A stretch of 64,000 bases of DNA from Pandoraea bronchicola (GTDB lineage: Bacteria; Pseudomonadota; Gammaproteobacteria; Burkholderiales; Burkholderiaceae): assembly GCF_902459805.1 (NCBI RefSeq), contig NZ_CABPST010000011.1, forward strand, positions 1-64,000, written 5' to 3'. The position numbers and the translations under genes were made by a program. The notes under the pieces were generated by a model. That model was not told the DNA's origin and searched no databases. It saw only the letters and a program-made list of their open reading frames with translations. Every line of letters starts with the position of its first letter. Within the stretch, counting starts at the first letter, position 1. This document shows positions 52,883 through 61,929 of this stretch, piece by piece.

Positions 52883-53767
52883 ATGACTATTTTACTGTAT
52901 GCGCTGACCGCCATCCTTTACGCCGGGTTGGCGGTTTGTTCGTGGCAAGGATACCGGCGCGATGCCGCGCTCGCTCTGGCGGGCGGGCGGGTCGCGCCTG
53001 CGCCGGTCACGGGCACGCCCTCACGCTGGCCGATGCAGCTTTCGCTGTTCGCCGCGCTCTTGCTGCACGGGGTGCTGCTGCATCAGACCATCTTCCGCGC
53101 TGACAGCATGCACTTCGGTTTCGCGTACATGCTCTCGGCCATGCTGTGGCTCTCGGTCGGCATCTACTGGATCGAGAGTTTCTTTTTCCCGCTCGATAGC
53201 CTGCGGCTGATGGTCACACCCGTGGCCGCCGTGGCCTGTCTGTTGCCGATGATTTTTCCGGATGTGCGCATTCTCGGCTTTGCGGCAGATCCGATTTTCA
53301 AGGCGCACTTCATCATCGCCAACATGGCCTACGGGCTGTTCGCGCTGGCGGCGCTGCACGCGTTGCTGATGATTTACGCCGAGCGGCAACTGCATCCGTC
53401 GCGCAGCAGCGAGGCGACCGGCTGGCTTTCGCGCTGGCTCGAGACGTTGCCGCCGCTGCTCACGATGGAAAAATTGCTGTTCCGGCTGATCGGTGCCGGG
53501 TTCGTGTTGCTGACCCTGACGCTGATTTCCGGTGTGATGTTCTCCGAGGCGCTGTTCGGGCGTGCGGTGCGCATCGATCACAAGACCGTGTTCGCGGTGG
53601 TGTCGTGGCTGATGTTTGGCGCGGTGCTGCTGGGCCGGCACTTCTATGGGTGGCGCGGTAAGGTCGCGCTGCGTTGGGTTCTGGCGTCGTTTGTGGCGCT
53701 TTTGCTGGCGTATGTCGGCTCTCGCTTCGTGCTTGAGGTGGTGCTGCATCGCATGACGGAGACTTGA
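52883..53767 (+). CDS. CcsA/YpjD-type cytochrome c assembly membrane protein
   Basis: The 294-residue product has about eight transmembrane helices and resembles inner-membrane proteins of the HemX/YpjD/CcsA group. The region FAYMLSAMLWLSVGIYWIES and the C-terminal WLMFGAVLLGRHFYGWRGK stretch match the heme-handling family, but a full tryptophan-rich WGxWWxWD signature is not obvious, so a role in cytochrome c maturation is only suggested. Divergence from ffh is common for this gene. A small gene follows after 6 bp. Confidence 0.78.
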   Translation: MTILLYALTAILYAGLAVCSWQGYRRDAALALAGGRVAPAPVTGTPSRWPMQLSLFAALLLHGVLLHQTIFRADSMHFGFAYMLSAMLWLSVGIYWIESFFFPLDSLRLMVTPVAAVACLLPMIFPDVRILGFAADPIFKAHFIIANMAYGLFALAALHALLMIYAERQLHPSRSSEATGWLSRWLETLPPLLTMEKLLFRLIGAGFVLLTLTLISGVMFSEALFGRAVRIDHKTVFAVVSWLMFGAVLLGRHFYGWRGKVALRWVLASFVALLLAYVGSRFVLEVVLHRMTET

Positions 53768-53773
53768 AGCGCG

Positions 53774-54070
53774 ATGCGCAATATTCTGCTGTTACTGGTG
53801 CTGTTGGTGGCGGGCACGTGGTGGATGCGACACAACGAACGCAAGCGCAATACTGAGCGTAATGAGCGCGAAGAGCGCATGCGTCCGCCGCCCGCAAACG
53901 GTGCGCGCACGACCGCGCGTCAGGCGCTGCCGCCCGCCGAGCGCATGGTGCAATGCATCGAGTGCGACACCTACCTCCCCGAGAGTGAAGCCATCGCCGG
54001 CGCCGGCGGCACACACTTTTGCAGCGTTGCGCATCGCGACGCCAAATTGGCGCGCGAACGCCGCGCCTGA
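53774..54070 (+). CDS. PP0621 family small membrane protein
   Basis: The 98-residue product has one N-terminal transmembrane helix (about residues 3-17), a basic and acidic linker, and a C-terminal zinc-ribbon-like motif: VQCIECDTYLPESEAI followed by HFCSVAHRDA. This matches the PP0621 family, whose function I do not know. It starts 6 bp after the CcsA-like gene and is probably cotranscribed with it. Confidence 0.78.
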   Translation: MRNILLLLVLLVAGTWWMRHNERKRNTERNEREERMRPPPANGARTTARQALPPAERMVQCIECDTYLPESEAIAGAGGTHFCSVAHRDAKLARERRA

Positions 54071-54073
54071 GTC

Positions 54074-54100
54074 TCGCTGCGCAGCCAGGCTGCGCAGCGA
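54074..54100 (+). other. Strong 13-bp hairpin after the PP0621-type gene
   Basis: TCGCTGCGCAGCC (54074-54086) and GGCTGCGCAGCGA (54088-54100) form a perfect inverted repeat around a single A, 3 bp after the stop codon. No T run follows. It may stabilise or partly end the CcsA-like/PP0621 message. Confidence 0.5.
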
Positions 54101-54239
54101 ATCCGAATTCTCCCCTCGTCTCTGGCATGCCCTCTGAACGGGCTGCCTTGCGCATGCCTGTCGCATGCACTAAAACACAGTAACCGGCTCTGTATAAAAG
54201 ACCCATAACAACAGGGACGAGACGACAGGAGGGCGCAAC

Positions 54240-54758
54240 ATGCTAATGCGCAGACGGATGTATTTTCTGCTTCCCGATCTGGCCAGTGCCGGGCGCACGA
54301 TGAGCGATTTGCTGCTCGCCCGAGTCGAGGAGCGCCACATTCACTTCATGGCACGTGACGAAATGGACTTGGAGGGACTGCACGAGGCTAACCTGCTACA
54401 GACTTCCGATATCGTGCACGGCGCAGAAGCCGGGCTCGTGATCGGCGGGTTCTGTGGTTTGGCAGTCGGTGCAGTCGCGGCGTTTTTCCCCATCGTGGGC
54501 ACGCGTCCCCAATGGGAATTGATGATCGTGACCGCACCCCTCGGCGCGCTCTTTGGCGCCTGGGTGTCGAGCATGATCGGGGTGTCGGTGCCGAACTCTC
54601 GGCTCAAAGCTTTTCGCGAACCCCTCGAGCGCGGCATGATCCTGCTGATGGTGGATGTGCGCGACAGTCGCGTGGATGAGATTCGCGAGATGCTCAAGGA
54701 GCATCACCCTGAAGCGCATATGGAAGGGGTGGAAGCGGCAATTCCGGCATTTCCGTGA
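54240..54758 (+). CDS. DUF1269-type membrane protein
   Basis: The 172-residue product begins with a cytoplasmic domain of about 60 residues (YFLLPDLASAGRTMSDLLLARVEERHIHF), has two glycine-rich transmembrane segments (about residues 62-82 and 92-116) and ends in a short soluble domain (ILLMVDVRDSRVDEIREMLKEHHPEA). This resembles DUF1269 proteins of unknown function. AGGAGGG lies 7 nt before the ATG, and TATAAA at 54193-54198 is a possible -10 box. Confidence 0.7.
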   Translation: MLMRRRMYFLLPDLASAGRTMSDLLLARVEERHIHFMARDEMDLEGLHEANLLQTSDIVHGAEAGLVIGGFCGLAVGAVAAFFPIVGTRPQWELMIVTAPLGALFGAWVSSMIGVSVPNSRLKAFREPLERGMILLMVDVRDSRVDEIREMLKEHHPEAHMEGVEAAIPAFP

Positions 54759-55222
54759 TCGATGGCAACCAGCGAGGTGAGCGTATCGAAAGCGACGAGC
54801 AGTGTTGGCGAAGCAGTTGGGTTTCACCGGCCGGCAACGGCCATTAGCGCCGCACCTGTGAGCGGCGCGGGGTGGTGCGCGTGTTGTACGACACGAGTGC
54901 GACGCCATCTCCGGGCGTGGTCACGCCCACAGAAGCCTCTCGGCCAAGTACGGCGGGAGGCTTCTTCTTTGGGAAGGGCATATCTATATAGTGCGATGTC
55001 TGTCGAGGCGCCGGCAATGCATGGCATTTCCACAAGCCGCCCGCCTCCGACGCGCCGGACGCCCCTCCGGCGGCGTTACGCCAAGTGGGCTACAATGGCG
55101 CCCCTCGCTCTACGGGAGTTCGCTGTGCCCGTCATGCTCCAGTCATTTGTGTCCCCTAACGTTGCGCACCGGTCATGTAACCGCGCTCAGAGGCACACCT
55201 TGCCGATGTCGCGAGGTGAAGC
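54759..55222 (+). other. 464-bp gap with a chain of hairpins and a terminator
   Basis: After the DUF1269-type gene lie hairpins at 54847-54868 (GCGCCGC / GCGGCGC), 54881-54894 (GTGTTG / CGACAC with one G-T pair) and 54913-54928 (GGGCGT / ACGCCC), then a 9-bp terminator stem at 54931-54965 followed by TCTTT. The rest runs to ampD and holds TACAAT at 55091-55096, a possible ampD -10 box. The 154-codon open frame from 54762 has no ribosome site and I do not count it. Confidence 0.5.
54931..54970 (+). terminator. Terminator of the DUF1269-type transcript
   Basis: AGAAGCCTC (54931-54939) pairs with GAGGCTTCT (54957-54965); the loop holds an inner GCC / GGC pair. TCTTT follows. It is the last of four hairpins in this gap. 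Confidence 0.65.
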
Positions 55223-55822
55223 ATGAACGCGCCAGACCAACGCCTGTCGTTCACGCTCGATGCCGGCGGCTGGGTGCGCGAAGCCGAACGTCTGCCGTCA
55301 CCCAATTTCGATCGGCGGCCCGACGGCATGCCGATCGGCCTCCTCGTGGTGCACAACATCTCGTTGCCACCGGGCCAGTTCGGCGGAGACGAGATCGCGG
55401 CGTTCTTTCAGAACCGGCTCGACCACGATGCGCATCCGTTCTTCGACGAGATTCGCGGCGTGCATGTCTCGTCGCACTTTCTGGTGCGACGCGATGGTGC
55501 GTTGCAACAGTTCGTGTCGTGCGACGCGCGGGCGTGGCATGCGGGAGCGTCGTCATTCGAAGGCCGTACCCGTTGCAACGATTTCTCAATCGGTGTTGAG
55601 CTGGAAGGCACCGACGACTTGCCGTTCACGGCGGCGCAGTACGCAACCCTGGCGGCGCTCACGCGCGTGTTGCGTGAGCGTTATCCGATTCACGCCGTGG
55701 CCGGGCATGCCGATATCGCACCGGGCCGGAAGACAGATCCGGGGCCGCATTTCGAGTGGCAGCGATTGCGCCGGATGGCGGATCTGGATCCCGAAGCGCT
55801 GCCGTTTCAGGCTGCCGATTAA
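55223..55822 (+). CDS. ampD: 1,6-anhydro-N-acetylmuramyl-L-alanine amidase
   Basis: The 199-residue product is AmpD, the cytoplasmic zinc amidase that cuts anhydromuropeptides during wall recycling and so keeps AmpR-controlled beta-lactamase low. Family zinc and catalytic residues lie in LLVVHNISLPPG, RWHAG-like ARAWHAGASSFEGR and VAGHADIAPGRKTDPG. No signal peptide is present, as expected. GCGAGGTG precedes the ATG. No ampC or ampR lies in the window. Confidence 0.94.
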   Translation: MNAPDQRLSFTLDAGGWVREAERLPSPNFDRRPDGMPIGLLVVHNISLPPGQFGGDEIAAFFQNRLDHDAHPFFDEIRGVHVSSHFLVRRDGALQQFVSCDARAWHAGASSFEGRTRCNDFSIGVELEGTDDLPFTAAQYATLAALTRVLRERYPIHAVAGHADIAPGRKTDPGPHFEWQRLRRMADLDPEALPFQAAD

Positions 55823-56198
55823 TCCCCTCAGGGGGACAGGTTTTGCTTGACACGACGATGCCACGGGCCTCCCCGGCGAGCGAAATTTTTGAGTTTGCGG
55901 AGTGCGTCATCTCCACTATACTTAGTGCCAATTCCGGTGCCGACCACTACATCTAGTGGTTGATGTCAGGTTCGGCACAGGATGCAATAACCATCAATAC
56001 CGTGCTTGTCCCGCGGCGTTTTGTGGGGCGGCACAGCAGCAAAGCCGTGCAGCGGACACCTCGAACCCTTGGCCGTCCGTCGGTCGTGCGGTGTTCAGCA
56101 CTTCGCTCCATCGGCGTCCCCCAGGGCGCATTTTTACCGGCCGTAAAACTGGTAGAGGCGCGCTAACAGCACCATCTCATTGGAACGGGAGTTTTTAC
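55823..56198 (+). promoter_or_regulatory. nrdA control region with long leader
   Basis: This 376-bp gap contains a promoter, TTGCGG (55895-55900), 16 bp, TATACT (55917-55922), overlapped by the first of two NrdR boxes. The leader to nrdA is about 270 nt and shows only short open frames without conserved look. ACGGGAG lies before the nrdA start. Confidence 0.55.
55913..55959 (+). promoter_or_regulatory. Pair of NrdR boxes upstream of nrdA
   Basis: CCACTATACTTAGTGC (55913-55928) and CCACTACATCTAGTGG (55944-55959) match the NrdR box consensus ACACTATATCTAGTGT, with starts 31 bp apart, the three-turn spacing typical of NrdR operators. The first box covers the -10 element. NrdR represses ribonucleotide reductase genes when dATP/ATP is high. 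Confidence 0.85.
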
Positions 56199-59150
56199 AT
56201 GCAGACTAACGAAAACCTCACCCGCCCGAACCCGACGCCCGCCGCAACCGCTGGCAGTGGCGCGGGTGCGTCGGCGCCCCAGACGACGGGCGCATTCGAG
56301 CCGGCCACCAACGCCGACTTCAAAGTGATTCGACGCAACGGCTCGGTGGTGGGTTTCGAGCCGTCGAAGATTGCGATCGCCGTGACCAAGGCGTTCCTTG
56401 CCGTGAACGGCGGTCAAGGTGCGGCTTCGGCGCGCGTACGTGAGCTCGTGGAGCAATTGACGGAGAACGTCGTGCGCGCATTGGTGCGCAGCCGCCCGAA
56501 CGGCGGTACGTTCCATATCGAAGACATTCAGGATCAGGTCGAGCTCGCGCTCATGCGCGAAGGCGAGCACAACGTGGCACGTGCCTACGTGCTGTACCGC
56601 GAGAAGCGTGCGCAAGAGCGTGCGCATGCGGTCGAGGCCACGCAGGAAACGGCCACGCCCGACGCGCCGGTGCTGCGTGTCACGGACAACGGTGTCACGC
56701 GCCCCCTCGACATGGCCGTGCTGCGCGGCGTGGTGCAGGCTGCGTGCGAAAACCTCGGCAGTGAAGTCAACGCCGAGCCGATCCTGACCGAGACCATCAA
56801 GAACCTGTACGACGGCGTGCCGCTGTCGCAGGTCTACGATTCGGCGATCCTCGCTTCGCGCACCCTCATCGAGAAGGAACCGGCGTACAGCCAGGTCACG
56901 GCTCGTATCCTGATGCACACAATCCGCCGCGAAATTCTCGGCGAAGAAGTGCCGCAGGGCGAAATGGCTGCGCGCTACATCGAGTATTTCCCGCGCTTCA
57001 TCAAGCAAGGTGTCGAGGCAGAACTGCTCGACGAGCAACTGCTCTCGTTCGATCTGGCCAAGCTGGGCGCTGCGCTCGACGCGTCGCGCGACCTGCAATT
57101 CAACTACCTTGGCCTGCAGACGCTGTACGACCGCTACTTCCTGCATATCGACGGCCATCGCATCGAAATGCCGCAGGCGTTCTACATGCGCGTGGCAATG
57201 GGCCTGGCACTGAACGAAGTCGAGCGCGAAGCGCGCGCGATCGAGTTCTATCAGATCCTGTCGAGCTTCGACTTCATGAGTTCGACGCCTACGCTGTTCA
57301 ACTCGGGCACGCGCCGCTCGCAGCTCTCTTCGTGCTACCTGACCACCGTCTCGGACGATCTGGAAGGTATCTACGAAGCGCTCAAGGAAAACGCGCTGCT
57401 CTCGAAGTTCGCGGGCGGTCTGGGCAACGACTGGACGCAGGTTCGTGCACTCGGCTCGCACATCAAGGGCACGAATGGCAAGAGCCAGGGCGTGGTGCCG
57501 TTCCTGAAGGTGGTGAACGACACGGCCGTGGCCGTGAACCAGGGCGGCAAGCGCAAGGGCGCTGTCTGTGCCTACCTGGAAACGTGGCACCTGGACATCG
57601 AAGAGTTCCTGGAACTGCGCAAGAACACCGGTGACGATCGTCGCCGCACGCACGACATGAACACGGCGAACTGGATTCCCGATCTGTTCATGAAGCGCGT
57701 GATGGAAGGCGCCGAGTGGACGCTGTTCTCGCCGTCGACCTGCCCGGATCTGCACGACAAGTACGGCAAGGCCTTCGAACAGGCTTACACGGCTTACGAA
57801 GACAAGGCCGCGCGCGGCGAAATCAAGCTGTTCAAGAAGGTGCCGGCGCAGGCGCTGTGGCGCAAGATGCTGGGCATGCTGTTCGAAACCGGTCATCCGT
57901 GGATCACGTTCAAGGATCCGTGCAACATCCGCTCGCCGCAGCAACACGTGGGCGTGGTGCACTCGTCGAACCTGTGCACGGAAATCACGCTCAACACGAG
58001 CGAGACGGAAATCGCCGTGTGTAACCTCGGCTCGGTGAACCTCGTGGCTCACCTGAAGCAGACGGCCAACGGCTACGAGCTGGATCACGAAAAGCTGCAA
58101 CGCACCATTCGCGTGGCGATGCGCATGCTCGATAACGTCATCGACATCAATTACTACGCGGTGGCGAAGGCGCGCAATTCGAACCTGCATCACCGTCCGG
58201 TGGGCATGGGCATCATGGGGTTCCAGGACTGTCTGCATCTGCTGCGTACGCCGTACGCGTCGAACGATGCCGTCGAGTTCGCCGACCGTTCGATGGAAGC
58301 GGTGTGCTACTACGCCTACTGGGCGTCGACCGAGCTGGCCAAGGAACGCGGTCAGTATTCGTCGTACAAGGGGTCGCTGTGGGATCGTGGCATCCTGCCG
58401 CAGGATTCGCTCAAGCTGCTGGCCGAAGAGCGCGGTGGTTATGTCGACGTCGACCTGTCGAGCACGCTCGAATGGGACAGCCTGCGCAAGCACATCGCCG
58501 AATACGGCATGCGCAACTCGAACTGCGTGGCGATCGCACCGACCGCGACGATCTCGAACATCATCGGTGTCTCGGCTTGTATCGAGCCGACGTTCCAGAA
58601 TCTGTACGTGAAGTCGAACCTGTCGGGCGAATTCACGGTGGTCAACGAATATCTGGTGCGTGACCTGAAGGCCCGTGGTCTGTGGGACGAAGTGATGGTC
58701 GCCGACCTGAAGTACTTCGACGGCTCGCTCGCCCGTATCGATCGCGTGCCGGCCGACCTGCGCGAGATCTACGCCACGGCGTTCGAAGTCGAGCCGAAGT
58801 GGCTGGTCGAGGCGGCGTCGCGCCGTCAGAAGTGGATCGACCAGGCGCAGTCGCTCAACATCTACATGGCGGGCGCCTCGGGCAAGAAGCTCGACGAGAC
58901 GTACAAGCTGGCGTGGACGCGCGCACTGAAGACCACGTACTACCTGCGTACGATGGCGGCTACGCACGTCGAGAAGTCGACGGTGAGCCACGGCGCGCTG
59001 AACGCGGTGCCGAGTTCGGGCGGTATGTCGGGTGGCTTCTCGGCCGAGCCGACCTCGCCGCTGGCACAACCGATGCCGGAAGCCGAAGGCGCGGTCTGCA
59101 CGATGCGTCCTGGCGACCCGGGCTTCGAAGAGTGCGAGGCTTGCCAGTAA
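56199..59150 (+). CDS. nrdA: Class Ia ribonucleoside-diphosphate reductase, alpha subunit
   Basis: The 983-residue product is the catalytic large subunit that reduces ribonucleotides with NrdB. An ATP-cone (about residues 42-140) gives allosteric control, and the barrel carries SSCYL, NLCTEITLN and VCNLGSVNL motifs around the active-site cysteines; the C-terminal CEACQ tail shuttles electrons. The N-terminal 40 residues are Ala/Thr/Pro-rich. ATG 56199 is chosen from ACGGGAG upstream; the frame is open to 55956 but crosses the promoter region. Confidence 0.96.
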   Translation: MQTNENLTRPNPTPAATAGSGAGASAPQTTGAFEPATNADFKVIRRNGSVVGFEPSKIAIAVTKAFLAVNGGQGAASARVRELVEQLTENVVRALVRSRPNGGTFHIEDIQDQVELALMREGEHNVARAYVLYREKRAQERAHAVEATQETATPDAPVLRVTDNGVTRPLDMAVLRGVVQAACENLGSEVNAEPILTETIKNLYDGVPLSQVYDSAILASRTLIEKEPAYSQVTARILMHTIRREILGEEVPQGEMAARYIEYFPRFIKQGVEAELLDEQLLSFDLAKLGAALDASRDLQFNYLGLQTLYDRYFLHIDGHRIEMPQAFYMRVAMGLALNEVEREARAIEFYQILSSFDFMSSTPTLFNSGTRRSQLSSCYLTTVSDDLEGIYEALKENALLSKFAGGLGNDWTQVRALGSHIKGTNGKSQGVVPFLKVVNDTAVAVNQGGKRKGAVCAYLETWHLDIEEFLELRKNTGDDRRRTHDMNTANWIPDLFMKRVMEGAEWTLFSPSTCPDLHDKYGKAFEQAYTAYEDKAARGEIKLFKKVPAQALWRKMLGMLFETGHPWITFKDPCNIRSPQQHVGVVHSSNLCTEITLNTSETEIAVCNLGSVNLVAHLKQTANGYELDHEKLQRTIRVAMRMLDNVIDINYYAVAKARNSNLHHRPVGMGIMGFQDCLHLLRTPYASNDAVEFADRSMEAVCYYAYWASTELAKERGQYSSYKGSLWDRGILPQDSLKLLAEERGGYVDVDLSSTLEWDSLRKHIAEYGMRNSNCVAIAPTATISNIIGVSACIEPTFQNLYVKSNLSGEFTVVNEYLVRDLKARGLWDEVMVADLKYFDGSLARIDRVPADLREIYATAFEVEPKWLVEAASRRQKWIDQAQSLNIYMAGASGKKLDETYKLAWTRALKTTYYLRTMAATHVEKSTVSHGALNAVPSSGGMSGGFSAEPTSPLAQPMPEAEGAVCTMRPGDPGFEECEACQ

Positions 59151-59193
59151 GCTGAGTGTGCCGCGGTGCCGAAAGGGGTACCCGGCACTTGGG

Positions 59194-59232
59194 AAAAACC
59201 CCGTCGCCCTTGCGGGCCGACGGGGTTTTTTC
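59194..59232. terminator. Bidirectional terminator after nrdA
   Basis: A 13-bp stem AAAAACCCCGTCG / CGACGGGGTTTTT (59194-59206 with 59218-59230) has an inner CCC / GGG extension and a T run. It serves nrdA and the convergent aldose-epimerase gene. Confidence 0.93.
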
Positions 59233-59258
59233 TTTGGCGGGTTCGTCCGTCGATCAGA

Positions 59259-60221
59259 TCAGGTCAGATCGATGCGCATCGACAGATCGAGCGTCTGCCC
59301 GTGTGGCAACACCACATGGTCGTCGTCGAACTCGCCGACCCGATGCGTCGACGGCTCGAGGCACAGGTAAGGGCGCCCGGCGGGCGAGTGAAGCACCAGC
59401 CAGGTGGCATCCTCGCTGCGCACGGTGGCGGAACGCAGGCCGCCGGCGTAGTCGATGCGGGCATTGAATCGTCCGGACTCGGAAGGCACTTCGGCGAACC
59501 AGGTCGAGCGCCCTCCGGTATCGAGCCCGCCCCCGACGGACACGACTTCCATCGCGCCGACATGCACACGCTGCTCGCTCGGCCAGCGGATGTCCTCGGA
59601 GGGCGAACGCCAGATCGCTTCCGACTCGAAGGTCAGACGAGCGCCCGCGGGCCAGCGGAAGTACGGGTGCAGCCCGAGTCCGGCCGGCATGTCTTCGGCG
59701 CCGAGGTTGGTGATCGACAATTGCATGTCGACACCCTGCTCGTCGAGCGACACCGAGAGATACGCCTGATAGTGCCAGGGCCATTCGGGCTGCGCGGGAC
59801 TGTCGAGTTGCAGCACGCAGCAGTGCGGGCTCTCGTCGACGACGTCCCACTCGCGACGTAGCCCCCAGCCATGCAGAGAACTCGACGCCGCCGGTGCCTC
59901 GCGAACGAGAATCGCGCGATCGCGCCAGTGCAGGGTGTCGTCACGCAGCCTGTTGGTATATGGCAGCATCGGGAACGCACCGGCTTTCGGCCATTCGTCC
60001 GACGAGAACGGCTCGTTGCCGAGCGGCACGAGGTAGTCGAAGACGTCGTCGCGTGTGTCGCGTCGAGCAAGCCGGGCGAGGCGGCCGCCGCAACCGGGCT
60101 GGACTTCGGCCACGAGGGCGCCTTTCGAGAGGCGGATCGGCTTGCCGGGCGTGAGGATGAGTGGGGTCGGGCCCGGCGAACCTGCCGTAGCCTGTGCGCC
60201 ATCGGCGCCTGCGGATGTCAT
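59259..60221 (-). CDS. Aldose 1-epimerase family protein
   Basis: The 320-residue product has the galactose mutarotase-like fold, which interconverts alpha and beta anomers of aldoses. The two active-site histidines are likely those in SLHGWGLRREW and GLHPYFRWP, and the catalytic glutamate that in YLCLEPSTHRVG. ATG 60221 has AAGGAGA upstream. The substrate sugar is unknown. It lies between nrdA and nrdB on the opposite strand, which breaks the usual nrdAB operon. Confidence 0.85.
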   Translation of the reverse strand: MTSAGADGAQATAGSPGPTPLILTPGKPIRLSKGALVAEVQPGCGGRLARLARRDTRDDVFDYLVPLGNEPFSSDEWPKAGAFPMLPYTNRLRDDTLHWRDRAILVREAPAASSSLHGWGLRREWDVVDESPHCCVLQLDSPAQPEWPWHYQAYLSVSLDEQGVDMQLSITNLGAEDMPAGLGLHPYFRWPAGARLTFESEAIWRSPSEDIRWPSEQRVHVGAMEVVSVGGGLDTGGRSTWFAEVPSESGRFNARIDYAGGLRSATVRSEDATWLVLHSPAGRPYLCLEPSTHRVGEFDDDHVVLPHGQTLDLSMRIDLT

Positions 60222-60780
60222 CGTCGGTATCTCCTTTATCGGCGTCGGGAGGAGGTGGCGCGCGCCGGAATCTGCCGTGCCGGTCCGCTGCGCAGTGACG
60301 CTCGTCGCCAAAGGATACGCCAATGTGGCGCAACGCCATTTCGACGCTGCGCAATGGCTGTCGTGCGGCGCCGTTTCGTGGCAAGATGCCGGTCCCGCGA
60401 GGCTGGATGGCAATGCCCACTGGTAAACCATCAAACACTAGGTATAGTGGTCATCGTGCGGTGCGACACTATATCTAGTGTTGTGGGCTGGAATGAGTGA
60501 CGTAATTGTGCTAAATTGGAGTCATTCAATTCGACGTCGGGAGGTCATGATGTGGCTACGGCACTCGCGTCGGCGTTGTTGTTCAAAACTGCGCAGTTGC
60601 GCATCTGCATTACCCCCGAAACACGGCCATTTTTCCGGTGGACTTCGCACGGCAAGCGATAGGCTGCCGGCTGCCGGATCGCAAGTTTTTTGTCAGCCTT
60701 CGCTCGCGAACGGCTGATCTGTCACTTCGGCGATGTGCGCGCATGTGTGCATCGCATCAACCTGAACGGACTGAGACCCT
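60222..60780 (+). promoter_or_regulatory. nrdB control region with long leader
   Basis: This 559-bp gap carries the paired NrdR boxes and a weak promoter, CTGGTA (60420-60425), 17 bp, TATAGT (60443-60448). The leader to nrdB is then about 325 nt. It contains a 55-codon open frame (60550-60717) whose ATG follows GGGAGG, but the peptide is Arg/Ser/Cys-rich with no recognised family, so I do not list it as a gene. Confidence 0.5.
60435..60481 (+). promoter_or_regulatory. Pair of NrdR boxes upstream of nrdB
   Basis: ACACTAGGTATAGTGG (60435-60450) and ACACTATATCTAGTGT (60466-60481) are NrdR boxes; the second is a perfect consensus match. Their starts are 31 bp apart, exactly as for nrdA, and the first overlaps the proposed -10 box. 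Confidence 0.9.
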
Positions 60781-61929
60781 ATGCTTAACTGGGAAGAAGA
60801 CACCACCGCCGCCAAATCGGCTGCCCCCTCCGCTGCTCCGGCCCCGGCGCCCGCGTCGAACATTCTCGGCACCCAAGGGGATACCCCAAGTGTGATCGCC
60901 TCGCAGTCGACGCGTCGCGTGAGTGCGTCCGACAAGCGCGTGATCAACGGCACGACGGACGTGAACCAACTGGTGCCCTTCAAGTACAAGTGGGCCTGGG
61001 AGAAATATCTGGCCGGCTGCGCGAACCACTGGATGCCGCAGGAAATCAACATGTCGCGCGACATCGCCTTGTGGAAAGATCCGAACGGTCTGACCGACGA
61101 CGAGCGCCGCATCATCAAGCGCAACCTTGGCTTCTTCGTGACCGCCGACTCGCTGGCCGCGAACAACATTGTGCTGGGCACCTATCGTCACATCACTGCG
61201 CCGGAGTGCCGTCAGTTCCTGCTGCGTCAGGCGTTCGAAGAGGCGATCCATACGCACGCGTATCAGTACATCGTCGAGAGCCTAGGCCTGGACGAAGGCG
61301 AGATCTTCAACGCGTATCACGAAGTGCCGTCGATTCGCGATAAGGACGAGTTCCTGCTTCCGTTCATTGAAGTCGTGGCCGATCCGTCGTTCCAGACCGG
61401 CACGCAGGAAGCCGATCAGAAGCTGCTGCGCTCGCTGATCGTGTTCGCCTGCATCATGGAAGGTCTGTTCTTCTATGTCGGCTTCACGCAGATCCTGGCG
61501 CTGGGCCGTCAGAACAAGATGACGGGTGCTGCAGAGCAGTATCAGTACATCCTGCGCGACGAGTCGATGCACTGCAACTTCGGCATCGATCTGATCAACC
61601 AGGTGAAGCTGGAAAACCCGAATCTGTGGACGCCGGAGTTCCGCGAAGAGATTCGCGAACTGTTCAAGAAGGCAGTCGAGTTGGAGTATCGCTACGCCGA
61701 AGACACGATGCCGCGCGGCGTGCTGGGTCTGAACGCAGGCATGTTCAAGAGCTATCTTCGCTTCATCGCGAACCGTCGTTGTGCCCAAATTGGTCTCGAG
61801 GCGCTCTACCCGAACGAAGAGAATCCGTTCCCGTGGATGAGCGAGATGATCGATCTGAAGAAGGAGCGCAACTTCTTCGAAACGCGCGTGATCGAGTACC
61901 AGACCGGTGGCGCGCTGAGCTGGGACTAA
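60781..61929 (+). CDS. nrdB: Class Ia ribonucleoside-diphosphate reductase, beta subunit
   Basis: The 382-residue product is the di-iron radical subunit. Metal ligands appear in TADSLAANN (Asp), [10 protein letters not shown] (Glu, His), [12 protein letters not shown] (Glu) and [10 protein letters not shown] (Glu, His). The tyrosine of HTHAY sits four residues after the histidine, so this is a tyrosyl-radical enzyme and not the Phe-type class Ic. The N-terminal 60 residues are Ala/Pro-rich. It has its own NrdR-controlled promoter. Confidence 0.96.
   Translation: MLNWEEDTTAAKSAAPSAAPAPAPASNILGTQGDTPSVIASQSTRRVSASDKRVINGTTDVNQLVPFKYKWAWEKYLAGCANHWMPQEINMSRDIALWKDPNGLTDDERRIIKRNLGFFVTADSLAANNIVLGTYRHITAPECRQFLLRQAFEEAIHTHAYQYIVESLGLDEGEIFNAYHEVPSIRDKDEFLLPFIEVVADPSFQTGTQEADQKLLRSLIVFACIMEGLFFYVGFTQILALGRQNKMTGAAEQYQYILRDESMHCNFGIDLINQVKLENPNLWTPEFREEIRELFKKAVELEYRYAEDTMPRGVLGLNAGMFKSYLRFIANRRCAQIGLEALYPNEENPFPWMSEMIDLKKERNFFETRVIEYQTGGALSWD

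Noticed and set aside
54762-55226. A 154-codon plus-strand frame before ampD
   Set aside because: It runs through the hairpins and terminator, has no ribosome site and looks like random high-GC sequence.
56163-59069. A 968-codon open frame on the minus strand opposite nrdA
   Set aside because: It lies wholly within nrdA, is Arg/His-rich as expected from the complement of high-GC codons, and resembles no family.
60781-61929. A class Ic (Phe-type) ribonucleotide reductase beta subunit
   Set aside because: The radical tyrosine is present in the HTHAY motif, four residues after the ligand histidine.
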